From Butyrivibrio sp. INlla16 (lineage in GTDB: Bacteria; Bacillota; Clostridia; Lachnospirales; Lachnospiraceae): a stretch of DNA of 47,940 bases. The stretch is taken from assembly GCF_900104155.1 (NCBI RefSeq), contig NZ_FMYB01000027.1:11247-59186 (forward strand), read 5' to 3'. The notes beneath the pieces are model-generated. The model searched no databases. It was not told the origin of the DNA and saw only the letters and a list, made by a program, of their open reading frames with translations. The translations under genes were made by a program, and so were the position numbers. This document shows, one piece after another, positions 39,986 to 47,940 of the stretch (positions are counted from its first letter, which is position 1; the number at the start of each line of letters is the position of its first letter).

Positions 39986-40965
39986 TTACTTGTAAAGGTT
40001 AAGTGACATATACTTGGTTCCGTCGTCAGGTGCTATAACAACAATGTTTTTCCCCTTATTCTCCGGTCTTTCCGCGAGCTGTCTTGCAGCTGTGAAAGCT
40101 CCTGCTGCAGAAGATCCGAGGAACAGGCCATCCGTGCTTAAAAGTTCTTTCGCAGTTTCAGATGCCGTTACCGATGAAACCTCTATAACTTCGTCGTATT
40201 TGTCGGAAGACTCAAGCATGAACGGGTTGTAAATCTCTCAGGAACATTTGAAAACGGTGCAACGCCGTCTATTGCGTCCTGTCCACTGTTTGCGCCAATT
40301 CTGGATGCTTCATCTGCCTGAACACCGACTATTTTAAGATCCGGGTTCTTTTCCTTTAGATATTTGGATGTGCCAAGTAAGGTTCCGCCTGTACCAACCA
40401 TGGCAACGTAAATATCGACCTTACCATCTGCCTGCTCCCAGATTTCAGGGCCGGTGGTTCTGTAATGAGCTTCGGGATTATGCTCATTTTCCATCTGATT
40501 TATGAAATAGTAGCCGTGCTCTTCGCTATAATTACGAACGCCTTCGATGATTCCATCTATAGAAAGAGCATCATTATCCATCAGTTCTTTTATGCTTGGA
40601 ATATCTGACTGCAGTGCAGGCTCAGCGCCATACGCCTTTAATATATCGAATCTCTCCTGGGATGATCCGTTTTCAAGAAAAGCCTTGAACTTATATCCTC
40701 TGGCAGCTGCAAAAGTTGCAAGTGCAATTCCTGTATTTCCGCTTGTAGCTTCAACAATTGTATCTCCGGGTTTGATCTTTCCTTCTTTTTCAGCTTCTAT
40801 AAGCATGTTGAGCGCTGCTCTTGCCTTTATGCTGCCTGAAGCGTTGAACCATTCAAGCTTAACAAGGATGCTTGCTCCCAAATCATTTTTCTTTTCATAC
40901 CTTACAGGCTCAAATAATGGTGTGTTTCCTACAAGTTCCTCTAAACTCTTTGTAATCTTAGCCAT
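39986..40965 (-). pseudogene. Cysteine-synthase-like PLP enzyme, frameshifted
   Basis: Starts at ATG 40965 (GGAGG upstream). Frame 1 gives LVGNTPLFEPVRYEKKNDLG, FNASGSIKARAALNM with the PLP Lys47, VEATSGNTGIALATFAAARG and VAMVGTGGTLLGTSKYLKEK, ending wrongly at 40183 after VPERFTT. The fold continues in the -1 frame with NPFMLESSDKYDEVIEVSSV, FLGSSAAGAFTAARQL and IAPDDGTKYMS. Loss of one T in a T-run (AGATTTACAAC) explains the shift; rejoined length is about 325, normal for CysK. The motifs around the Lys and the ENGSSQER loop diverge from standard CysK, so the nucleophile may not be sulfide. Confidence 0.85.
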
Positions 40966-41079
40966 AACGTCATCCTCCGTGTTTTGCAAGAAGTATTGTT
41001 CTTTTTGTTATGGCTATTATGCACTGCCGCATAGAGACTTGTAAAAGACATGAACCTTATAGCTAAGCATAAGCTTATC

Positions 41080-41987
41080 TTATATGCGGGTCTGATAGCT
41101 GCCGGGACTAAATACCTGCACCTCTTCGCTGCCAAACAGCGCCTGGTCATCAAGTTCGAAAGTATTGACCGTATTCTCCGCCTTTTCCTCAGCTGCTTTT
41201 ACAGCTTCGCTCTGCTCCTGCTGTTCTTTTAGCTGCTTCAAATAATCGCTGTCGTATTCTAGCACCTTTGCAAGATAGATGATTCCGGCAAGCTTTAGAA
41301 CGTTACCGCTCTCATAGGCTATTTTTGCATTCTCTTCTATTTTCTTAGAGGTTTCACTTCGCGGATATTTCTTTAAAACATCCACAGCCATAGGAAAATA
41401 TGCCTCATCAACATCACAGAGGCAGTCAAACAGAAAGTCGATGCCCTCTATATTCTTGGGATTCCCAAGGACTCTCAGAAGTTCAACACCATTACATACG
41501 CAATATTCGTTCTTATATTCCTTGAAATCAAGGTATCGTGAAAGCGGAACATCTTTGCGGTGGATGGCCTCAGCTGTTCGGTTTATTTCCTTGTCGGAAA
41601 ATACTCTCTTTTACTGAAGGTCTCTCTTTCAATCAGGTCTTCCGATTGGGCCTCTCCGAGCATTTTTGAAAAATGAGGAATTCTGCTGTATTCGGATATT
41701 ATATGAGGATCTTTTGTTGATGTGGACGTCAGTTTGTCTAATTGGCGGGAATCACGATAGAGGCTGATTAGCAAAGGCGCCAGGAATATACTTGTTGCAA
41801 TAACTATGCCGGTGTATATTGCTGCATCTTCTGACGGAAATAAGGCCTCCAGTTTAATGATGATACAGCATGTAATAAAAATGGACGCGACCAAATAGCC
41901 GGCAGCAAGAACACCATAGGCCAGTATAGCAAGCATCTTTTCAAACCAATTTCCATATTCAATTCGTTCATCTAAAAACCTAAACAT
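41080..41987 (-). pseudogene. Membrane protein with helical-repeat tail, frameshifted
   Basis: From ATG 41987 (MFRFLDERIEYGNWFEKMLA) two TM segments (about 20-45 and 60-80) are followed by a soluble part that stops at 41583 (REYFPTRK). Another frame continues FSDKEINRTAEAIHRKDVPL, SRYLDFKEYKNEYCVCNGVE and on to 41080 (FELDDQALFGSEEVQVFSPG), with HEAT-like helical pairs. Removing one AG from AGAGAG at about 41600 joins both into about 300 residues. Known family not recognised. An earlier TTG start is possible. It ends 115 bp from the cysteine-synthase-like gene on the same strand. Confidence 0.6.
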
Positions 41988-42165
41988 TGTATTTCTACTT
42001 TCATATAACAAATCTTACAGAGAAAAAGTATACCCTATCGACATCTTTTTTTGAACGATGAAAACACAAATTGTTCACTTTGTATTAAGTCTCGTTTTAG
42101 GTTGGGGTGATATTCTTCGCTTGTCAGGAAACACAAAACACCTTTTTGAAACAAGGAGAAAAACG

Positions 42166-43755
42166 ATGAAAAGAATCGAAGTAAAGAAGCTTATTCCTTA
42201 CGTATCCATAGCACTTATATGTATGACATTATCCGCTTGCGGACAGAACGCGGCGACTGCCGGCACAGCTGCGGAAGAGGTTGCTATTGAAGCGACAGAA
42301 CAGTTGCAGACTGAAGAAACCGAAACAATAGATGAGAACACATCTGATATACCTGAGAGTGATGCTCCGGAAAAAGCTGAAGGTGAAGTGCCCGAAAAGC
42401 CTGAAGGAGAAGCACCTGAAGGAGAAGCTCCCGGCGAGCCCCCAAGTGGTGAGAAGCCCGATGGAGAAGCTCCCGGTGAACCCCCGAGTGGCGAAAAACC
42501 CGATGGCGCGCCCGGAGGTGGATTTGGAGGCGGCGGAATGAGCAGCGCGGACATTGATTACTCAGGAGCCACCGCCATCACAAGCAGCGACTCACAGGAT
42601 GGACAGACCTATGAAAGCACGATCGCTGACGAAAGCGCTCTTCTAATATCAACCTCCGATGATGTGGCCATCTCGGATGCAACAGTGAGTAAGACCGGTG
42701 ATTCTGACGGTGGAGACAACTGCAATTTCTATGGACTTAACGCAGCTGTTCTGGTAAAAGACGGATCCACCACAACAATAACTGGCGCTACAATAACATC
42801 TGATGCAGATGGTGCAAACGGCGTATTTTCATATGGTGGAAATGGTGGCCAGAACGGCGCTGAAGGCGACGGAACAACTGTTATCATCTCGGATTCAACA
42901 ATTACAACTACAGGAAATGGCTCAGGCGGTATCATGACAACAGGTGGCGGAGTTACAAAGGCTTCAAACCTCACAGTTGAAACCAGCGGACAGTCATCAG
43001 CTGCAATCCGCACTGACCGCGGCGGCGGAACAGTTACTGTTGATGGCGGAACCTATACAACTAACGGTCTCGGTTCACCCTCAATCTACTCAACAGCCGA
43101 CATTACTGTTTCAAATGCAACACTAGTATCCAACCTCTCGGAAGCAGTATGTATTGAAGGTATGAACTCTATCACCCTCGAAAACTGCGATATGACAGCA
43201 AATAACACACAGACTAACAGCAATGCCACATTTTATGACTCAATCATGATTTATCAGTCTATGTCAGGTGATGCAAACAGCGGAACCTCAACTTTTGACA
43301 TGACAGGCGGCAGCCTTACAAGTGAAAATGGTCACGTGTTCCATGTGACAAACACTAACGCAGTAATCAATTTAAACAATGTAAAGATAACCAATAAGGA
43401 TTCCGAAAACATCCTGCTCTCTGTCTGCGATGACGGTTGGAGCGGAGCTGACAATGTTGCGATTTTAAATGCAGAAAATCAGACCATTGAAGGAACGATC
43501 CTCGTAGGTGACAATTCCACTCTCACACTCAATCTTACAGAGGGCTCAGAATTTACAGGTACTATCAGCGGAGAAATTACAAACTGTAAGGGCGACACTG
43601 TTTCAACAGAGGTCGGTGAGGTCAATGTAAGTCTTGATGATAACAGCACCTGGATTCTCACAGCAGATACATACATCACTTCCTTCGATGGAGATGTTTC
43701 CAACATAGTAAGCAATGGATATACATTGTACGTAAACGGAACAGCGGTTAACTAA
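42166..43755 (+). CDS. Exported lipoprotein with Pro/Glu/Gly-rich spacer and beta-helix-like domain
   Basis: 529 residues from ATG 42166 (AAGGAG 7 bases upstream); the longer frame from 42058 is not supported. The lipobox is TLSAC. Residues about 30-125 form an acidic, Pro-rich spacer with a 42-bp tandem duplication (42424-42507; EAPGEPPSGEKPDG twice) and a GGGFGGGG end. Then come ~400 residues of Ser/Thr/Asn/Gly-rich short strands (ITGATITSDADGANGVFSYG, VDGGTYTTNGLGSPSIYSTA, MTGGSLTSENGHVFHVTNTN), as in right-handed beta-helix adhesins. Probably displayed at the cell surface on a flexible stalk. Confidence 0.88.
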   Translation: MKRIEVKKLIPYVSIALICMTLSACGQNAATAGTAAEEVAIEATEQLQTEETETIDENTSDIPESDAPEKAEGEVPEKPEGEAPEGEAPGEPPSGEKPDGEAPGEPPSGEKPDGAPGGGFGGGGMSSADIDYSGATAITSSDSQDGQTYESTIADESALLISTSDDVAISDATVSKTGDSDGGDNCNFYGLNAAVLVKDGSTTTITGATITSDADGANGVFSYGGNGGQNGAEGDGTTVIISDSTITTTGNGSGGIMTTGGGVTKASNLTVETSGQSSAAIRTDRGGGTVTVDGGTYTTNGLGSPSIYSTADITVSNATLVSNLSEAVCIEGMNSITLENCDMTANNTQTNSNATFYDSIMIYQSMSGDANSGTSTFDMTGGSLTSENGHVFHVTNTNAVINLNNVKITNKDSENILLSVCDDGWSGADNVAILNAENQTIEGTILVGDNSTLTLNLTEGSEFTGTISGEITNCKGDTVSTEVGEVNVSLDDNSTWILTADTYITSFDGDVSNIVSNGYTLYVNGTAVN

Positions 43756-43770
43756 ATAGTGTAAAAATAT

Positions 43771-43806
43771 ACAGCTCAGCCCATACAGGGCGGGGCTGTT
43801 TTTATT
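43771..43806 (+). terminator. Terminator of the beta-helix lipoprotein gene
   Basis: ACAGCTCAGCCC pairs with GGGCGGGGCTGT around ATACA, followed by TTTTATTG. Confidence 0.88.
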
Positions 43807-43879
43807 GAAACCGGCTTTTTTGATATGCTACTATGAATGTTGATTCACCAAAAAACAAGAAGAGGAGCGGAACAAAATC

Positions 43880-44734
43880 ATGAAAACCGGGATTGTGATG
43901 GAGGGCGGAGCTCTCAGAGGGCTCTTTACCTGCGGAGTTATAGATGTTCTTTTGGAAAATGGAATAAACTTTGACGGAGGTATCGGAGTATCCGCCGGTG
44001 CCACTTTTGGCTGCAATATAAAGTCCAAACAGATAGGCAGACCTTTACGATACAACAAGAAATATGCGGCAGATAAGCGCTATAAGAGCATTTCGTCCTG
44101 GATAAAAACCGGAAATCTTTTCGGAGTCGATTTTTGCTACAATGAACTGCCCTTTAAGCTGGATCTGTGGGATGATAAGACCTTCACGGAAAATCCGATG
44201 GAATTCTATGTGGTTGCAACAGACGTAGAAACCGGTGAGGCCGCATATCACAAGTGTTATGACGGACTTACCGAAGATATCAGATGGATCCAGGCCTCTG
44301 CTTCTATGCCTCTCGCTTCGAGAATTGTAGAGATAGATGGTAAAAAGTATCTCGATGGAGGAACTGCCGACTCCATCCCGCTTAAGTTCATGGAAGATCA
44401 GGGTTTTGACCACATACTTGTAGTGGAGACACAGCCCTATGAATATGTAAAGAAAAAGCAGGATTTCATGTGGCTCATAAAGCGCGTCTACAGGCATTAT
44501 CCTAAATTCATAGAGGCAATCGAAAACAGATATATTATGTACAACGAAGAGAAAAAGTATGTACGTGAGCGCGAAAAAGAAGGAAAGGTTCTGGTGATAA
44601 GGCCGAAGGAGCCGCTCAATATAAAGCCTCTCGAGAAAGATCCACAGGAACTTGACCGGGTTTACAATGCCGGCAGAGATGCTGCTAATAAGCTCCTTTC
44701 AAAAGATACATGGTTAAAAGGGAATGCTTTCTAA
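43880..44734 (+). CDS. Patatin-like phospholipase
   Basis: 284 residues. Oxyanion loop GGALRG (9-14), nucleophile GVSAGA with Ser38, and the catalytic Asp in YLDGGTADSIPL (about 157-160) form the patatin Ser-Asp dyad. The C-terminal 100 residues are basic and helical (FMWLIKRVYRHYPKFIEAIE). It belongs to the cytoplasmic RssA/YjjU-like bacterial group. Converges on the MFS gene with 6 bp between stops. Confidence 0.93.
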   Translation: MKTGIVMEGGALRGLFTCGVIDVLLENGINFDGGIGVSAGATFGCNIKSKQIGRPLRYNKKYAADKRYKSISSWIKTGNLFGVDFCYNELPFKLDLWDDKTFTENPMEFYVVATDVETGEAAYHKCYDGLTEDIRWIQASASMPLASRIVEIDGKKYLDGGTADSIPLKFMEDQGFDHILVVETQPYEYVKKKQDFMWLIKRVYRHYPKFIEAIENRYIMYNEEKKYVREREKEGKVLVIRPKEPLNIKPLEKDPQELDRVYNAGRDAANKLLSKDTWLKGNAF

Positions 44735-44740
44735 GCACTT

Positions 44741-45928
44741 CTAATTTACGTTGCTTCTGCCCTTTTCAGAGAATGCACACACAATCATAGCACCAATTAG
44801 CGCCGTGATTCCTGATACCAGGAGCATTCCCGGGACATTTATCATATCAAGCAATTTTCCACCTAAAAGGCTCCCTATCAGGCCTCCCATTGTTACAGTC
44901 ATGTTCATGAGAGACTGTCCCATAGTCTTGTTATGAGAGTCCACAATCTCATTGACGTAAATGACGCTTATTCCCGCAAAGAGCCCGTAACCAAGAAGCT
45001 GCAAGGACATGGAAAAATAGATAAACGCAATATTCGTTGCAAAAAACAGGAATAGATTCTTCAGGAACATAAAGATCACTGATATTCGCAAAAGATTTCC
45101 CGAGGAAATCTTCTTATTTATCCGGGATAATAGGAACAGTGTCGGAAGTTCACAGGTTGCAGCAAGAGAAACAGCAACCCCCATCTCCTTGCTGGAATAT
45201 CCGCGATAAGTCACAATTTGATACATATAGTTTCCGATGATGGTATGACTTATGAAAACAAAGATATTTCCGATGAGAATAAACGTAAATTGCCGATTTT
45301 TTGTTATAAAATCAATCAGAGATTTGCCTTCATGGGAGCTCTCTTCCGGCATACTATTCTTCTGCTCTGATACTCCCCTGAAATGAAAAGTGGCAACAGC
45401 CAATATGAAAAACACATAGATTACGATAACAGAGATAATAACAGCATTTTCATCAAGCCTTTCTATCAATATTCCCAGGAAAGCTGCTACCATAGCATAT
45501 GTTATGGAACCGATTCCCCTGCATATCCCAAAATTGATACTAATTCCGTGCTCAATAAAATACATGCCGAGCGAATATAGAAGAGGTGTCATCACCTGTA
45601 ATGCGGTAGACAGTAAACAATAGAATATTGCGACTTTGATGATGCCGTTTCCAACCCCCAGCATAGCACCACATAGGGCTATAGCAAGTATTGAAAGCAC
45701 TATAAGAAAGTGGTGCAAAATGAGCTTTTTGCTTCTGTCTGCAATAGAACCGGCTATCGGCTGAAAAAGTGCTGAAGCCGCTCCGCTTGCCGCCATGAGA
45801 TAGCCTATCTGAGTGTTGCTAAATCCCTTCGCCAGAAGATAAACACTGGAAAACCCAAATAAAGCTGCAAAGCTTCCCCAGAACAGCCCCTGTATTAAGC
45901 TATAGTGCGCCGTCGGCCTGATATTCAT
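44741..45928 (-). CDS. MFS transporter, oligosaccharide/proton symporter-like
   Basis: 395 residues, about 12 TM segments. LacY/NupG-like opening MNIRPTAHYSLIQGLFWGSF, the motif-A-like loop GSIADRSKKLILHH between TM2 and TM3, and a central loop after TM6 with acidic and Ser residues (EQKNSMPEESSHEGK). Likely imports a sugar or nucleoside; substrate unknown. Confidence 0.9.
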   Translation of the reverse strand: MNIRPTAHYSLIQGLFWGSFAALFGFSSVYLLAKGFSNTQIGYLMAASGAASALFQPIAGSIADRSKKLILHHFLIVLSILAIALCGAMLGVGNGIIKVAIFYCLLSTALQVMTPLLYSLGMYFIEHGISINFGICRGIGSITYAMVAAFLGILIERLDENAVIISVIVIYVFFILAVATFHFRGVSEQKNSMPEESSHEGKSLIDFITKNRQFTFILIGNIFVFISHTIIGNYMYQIVTYRGYSSKEMGVAVSLAATCELPTLFLLSRINKKISSGNLLRISVIFMFLKNLFLFFATNIAFIYFSMSLQLLGYGLFAGISVIYVNEIVDSHNKTMGQSLMNMTVTMGGLIGSLLGGKLLDMINVPGMLLVSGITALIGAMIVCAFSEKGRSNVN

Positions 45929-46064
45929 CAGCTAATCATCCCCTCTGAAAATAGTTGAAAATTACATATCAGATACTCTCCTATAAATTATAGGGGATAA
46001 AAGAATAGCGCACAATCTTTTTACTGTATCCTTCTGGCATATGCATGTGCTCCTTTAATGGTTT

Positions 46065-47348
46065 TTACTTTATCCTTATAACGTTATTGCATTCCGTGAT
46101 GAATTTTTGCAAGTCTTTATACATTTGATAGATGGTTTCACTCTCGCCGTTTTTTTCATCAATACGAATAAACCACGTTTCCAACCTCTTATATGCATAT
46201 CGAAGGTTAATATCATCTTTCGGAACATGGCACTCTTTGTTCTGAATAACATATATATAACCATCAACGGCTTCAATTACTCCGGCCGCCATTCTTGTAT
46301 CTGTTTCATCATCAGAGGCCGTTTCATAGCCGGAAGCTACTTTTGTAAATATCCCATCTTCATCATAAAAACCGACATATCCTTCAGCATCAAGCGATGC
46401 CGTATTTGGTGTTCCATCAACGTAAAGAAGCTCTCCGTTTTTTACCATTACTGGAGACGCAAAGCGCTCATTATTTGAGGCAGTTCCTGAAGGAGTGACT
46501 TCTTCGAGGCTGTCTGCTTCGCAGCACTTTGCTCTTACATATTTTGAACCGGCATAGATATTTGTGGAACCTTTATAAGCAGATAGCCGCAAGTAAACAT
46601 ATCCGTTTTCTTCCCCAATGCGTCTTACGACACAGGAGGCAGTTTGCTTTTCCAAAACCTCGGGAAGTTTTCCGTAAACTGTTTCTTCACCTGTCACTAA
46701 GTCGAATCCTGAGAGGCTTCCGGAATCTTCATCTTCCTTTGTTACACAAAACAGCTGTGATTCACCCAATCCGGCATAATCATATAGTCTATCTGAAGAA
46801 ACAGCTTCTTTATAATCACCATCTTCATCACAGATATAAAAATGCAATTTATGATCTTTAGAGCCAAAACCACCCGTAACAAAATATTTTCCTGAAGGCT
46901 GCGTACCATAAATATACGTTCCGGGAAGGTCTTTTGAATCAGATCCGTCAAATGCGACCGAATAAACGTTATCATTTCCGCTGGTTTGATTTGTACTTAG
47001 AATCATACGGTCCCCGGATATAACGATAGGTCCTCGTGACATATCTTCGAAGAGAATTTCAGTCTCCAATGTATCAGTATCCATAGCTACGATAGACCCT
47101 GTACTATCTTCCTCGATATCTTCATAATCGCCCCAAATTGCTGATAATTTCATTGCATCTTCGCTTGGAATTCTGAAATAAATGTGTCCGTTATATTGGA
47201 CAAAGTGCTTCCCGTTACCCGGGATCGCTTTTTCAATATTCTTCTCCTGCATTCCGGCAGCATTTACTTTTGCAGATCCGGTGAAAATTAATGCTGATAG
47301 CATGAACAAAGCTATACCCGCAAGTGATTTTAATTTTTTTCTATACAT
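46065..47348 (-). CDS. Exported propeller-like protein (DUF5050-like)
   Basis: 427 residues with a signal peptide ending at KVNAAG; GGGGAAAA precedes the ATG. The body contains repeated strand blocks resembling the DUF5050 propeller seen in clostridial exported proteins: FVQYNGHIYFRIPSED, VYSVAFDGSDSKDLPGTYIY, GYVYLRLSAYKGSTNIYAGS, LLYVDGTPNTASLDAEGYVG and DGYIYVIQNK. No catalytic motif. Function unknown; likely surface or secreted binding protein. Confidence 0.8.
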   Translation of the reverse strand: MYRKKLKSLAGIALFMLSALIFTGSAKVNAAGMQEKNIEKAIPGNGKHFVQYNGHIYFRIPSEDAMKLSAIWGDYEDIEEDSTGSIVAMDTDTLETEILFEDMSRGPIVISGDRMILSTNQTSGNDNVYSVAFDGSDSKDLPGTYIYGTQPSGKYFVTGGFGSKDHKLHFYICDEDGDYKEAVSSDRLYDYAGLGESQLFCVTKEDEDSGSLSGFDLVTGEETVYGKLPEVLEKQTASCVVRRIGEENGYVYLRLSAYKGSTNIYAGSKYVRAKCCEADSLEEVTPSGTASNNERFASPVMVKNGELLYVDGTPNTASLDAEGYVGFYDEDGIFTKVASGYETASDDETDTRMAAGVIEAVDGYIYVIQNKECHVPKDDINLRYAYKRLETWFIRIDEKNGESETIYQMYKDLQKFITECNNVIRIK

Positions 47349-47410
47349 AATATTTTCCCCACAAAACTTTTTATATCGATTTCATAAAACAGCCCTTTAT
47401 TATGATGTAT

Positions 47411-47457
47411 CAGCGAGAAAACTCCTTCCGACATAGTCGGTGGGGGATGGATCGCTG
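47411..47457 (-). repeat. Subterminal hairpin of the IS200-type element
   Basis: CCGAC-ATA-GTCGG (47428-47440) sits inside an outer CAGCGA/TCGCTG stem (47411-47416 with 47452-47457). It lies just 3' of tnpA. IS200/IS605 elements have no terminal inverted repeats and are recognised by such subterminal hairpins. Confidence 0.75.
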
Positions 47458-47461
47458 ACCC

Positions 47462-47920
47462 TCAGCGCTTTACTTTGCTGTATCTCCCTGTTTTTTCATA
47501 TTTTCTTTTGTGGTCATCCGTGCGCTGGCTTTCTATATATTTTTTCACTGTTTCAAGTGAAACTGATCCGGTTGTGGCGCAAAAATAGCTCCTGCTCCAG
47601 AAAAGAGCATCTCCCCACAGAAATTTTTCTATATGTTCACGGTATTTGATCCTGACTTCTTTAGAGAGCTGGGACTTTAAGGTGTTGATCAGTTTTACCG
47701 GAGCAACATCAGGAGGCATGGAAATAAGCATGTGTATATGATCCTCATCAGTCTCAGCAGAAAGCATATCGCAGTTCATCCTTCCACACAGATAAGCCGC
47801 GTGATTTTCCATGAAATCCCCCATCTCATCGGTTATCACTTTTTTCCTGTATTTAGTGACAAAAATGATATGATAGGTAAGCAGGTAAACTGAATGTGAA
47901 CCTCTTCTGTAGTTATCCAT
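47462..47920 (-). CDS. tnpA: IS200/IS605-family HUH transposase TnpA
   Basis: 152 residues, the usual length for Y1 transposases. The HUH motif is DEDHIHMLI (His61, His63); the catalytic Tyr is in ETVKKYIESQ (Tyr128). SHSVYLLTYHIIFVTKYRKK is a characteristic N-terminus. GGAG lies upstream. TnpA moves the element by single-strand cut and paste without target duplication. Confidence 0.95.
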   Translation of the reverse strand: MDNYRRGSHSVYLLTYHIIFVTKYRKKVITDEMGDFMENHAAYLCGRMNCDMLSAETDEDHIHMLISMPPDVAPVKLINTLKSQLSKEVRIKYREHIEKFLWGDALFWSRSYFCATTGSVSLETVKKYIESQRTDDHKRKYEKTGRYSKVKR

Positions 47921-47940
47921 AAAAGCTCCTTCTGAAAAGA

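Larger units (their letters stand above)
47411..47940 (-). mobile_element. IS200-type insertion sequence, cut by the window edge
   Basis: Consists of tnpA plus the hairpin at 47411-47457. The other end lies beyond 47940. No tnpB is visible on this side, consistent with the tnpA-only IS200 group. Confidence 0.8.

Noticed and set aside
40941..41153. 70-codon minus-strand ORF upstream of the cysteine-synthase-like gene, considered as a lanthipeptide precursor
   Set aside because: No ribosome site, no leader/core organisation, and it overlaps the start of the PLP-enzyme gene in another frame.
42015..42165. Riboswitch or T-box in the leader of the surface lipoprotein gene
   Set aside because: No recognisable conserved core and no terminator/antiterminator pair.
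42198..42554. Pro/Ser/Gly-rich 118-codon minus-strand ORF
   Set aside because: Reverse reading of the Pro/Glu/Gly-rich stalk of the surface lipoprotein.

Overview
The window looks like chromosome of a low-to-mid GC Gram-positive anaerobe, most likely a Lachnospiraceae member of the Butyrivibrio type. This is inferred from strong GGAGG ribosome sites, classic TTGACA/TATAAT promoters, many Cys-lipidated and Ala-X-Ala-exported surface proteins, LytTR/DUF3021, TipAS-MerR, CPBP and SRAP families, and an IS200-type transposase. No rRNA, tRNA, CRISPR array, riboswitch or phage module was recognised.

Layout. 1-5500 (minus strand): the 5' part of a leucine-rich-repeat surface protein, a 746-aa modular surface protein, then an operon of ECF sigma factor, 33-aa membrane peptide, polytopic membrane protein, PrsW-like protease and 2-TM protein. 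5.7-13.3 kb: a giant solute-binding-type lipoprotein, a ribbon-helix-helix/HipA-kinase module with a 40-bp palindromic operator and a frameshifted lipoprotein, a small exported protein, a TauE/SafE transporter and an SRAP protein. 13.4-14.0 kb is gene-free and holds two large palindromic repeat elements. 14.1-20.7 kb: a lipoprotein related to phosphatidylserine decarboxylase, an HSL-type hydrolase, two paralogous exported proteins with near-identical leaders flanking a CE2-like esterase, and small membrane proteins. 20.8-26.2 kb is rich in remnants and repeats, with an exported MTA/SAH nucleosidase and an SGNH esterase. 26.2-35.5 kb: serine hydrolase/LytTR/DUF3021, a neopullulanase-type GH13 behind a LacI-type operator, AraC-GyrI, CPBP protease, MerR-TipAS, GNAT, TraX-like, flavodoxin and TetR. 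35.6-42 kb: a deleted nitrilase, an HsmA-esterase fusion, DUF2798, a LanC-like protein, a frameshifted cysteine-synthase-like gene and a frameshifted membrane protein. 42-47.9 kb: a beta-helix-type lipoprotein, patatin, MFS transporter, exported propeller-like protein and IS200 TnpA.

The most striking signal is not a gene. Three intergenic elements (13446-13676, 22047-22277, 37436-37666) are each exactly 231 bp. Each contains four copies of a composite site GTAAAT-N20-TTGGTA, arranged two forward then two reverse. The sites sit at identical offsets (72, 87 and 72 bp) in all three elements, although the rest of the sequence has diverged. A fourth element (13745-13978) uses different boxes (CGCAA and TTACTC, 27 bp apart) in the same four-site layout. 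Two of the three 231-bp elements end 22-36 bp from a start codon. Several smaller palindromic repeat families occur in other intergenic gaps.

A second theme is gene decay. At least four genes are broken by apparent single frameshifts, two have in-frame internal deletions that keep both ends, and several are truncated. Either this strain is losing accessory genes or some of the shifts are assembly errors. Reads or a close relative would decide.
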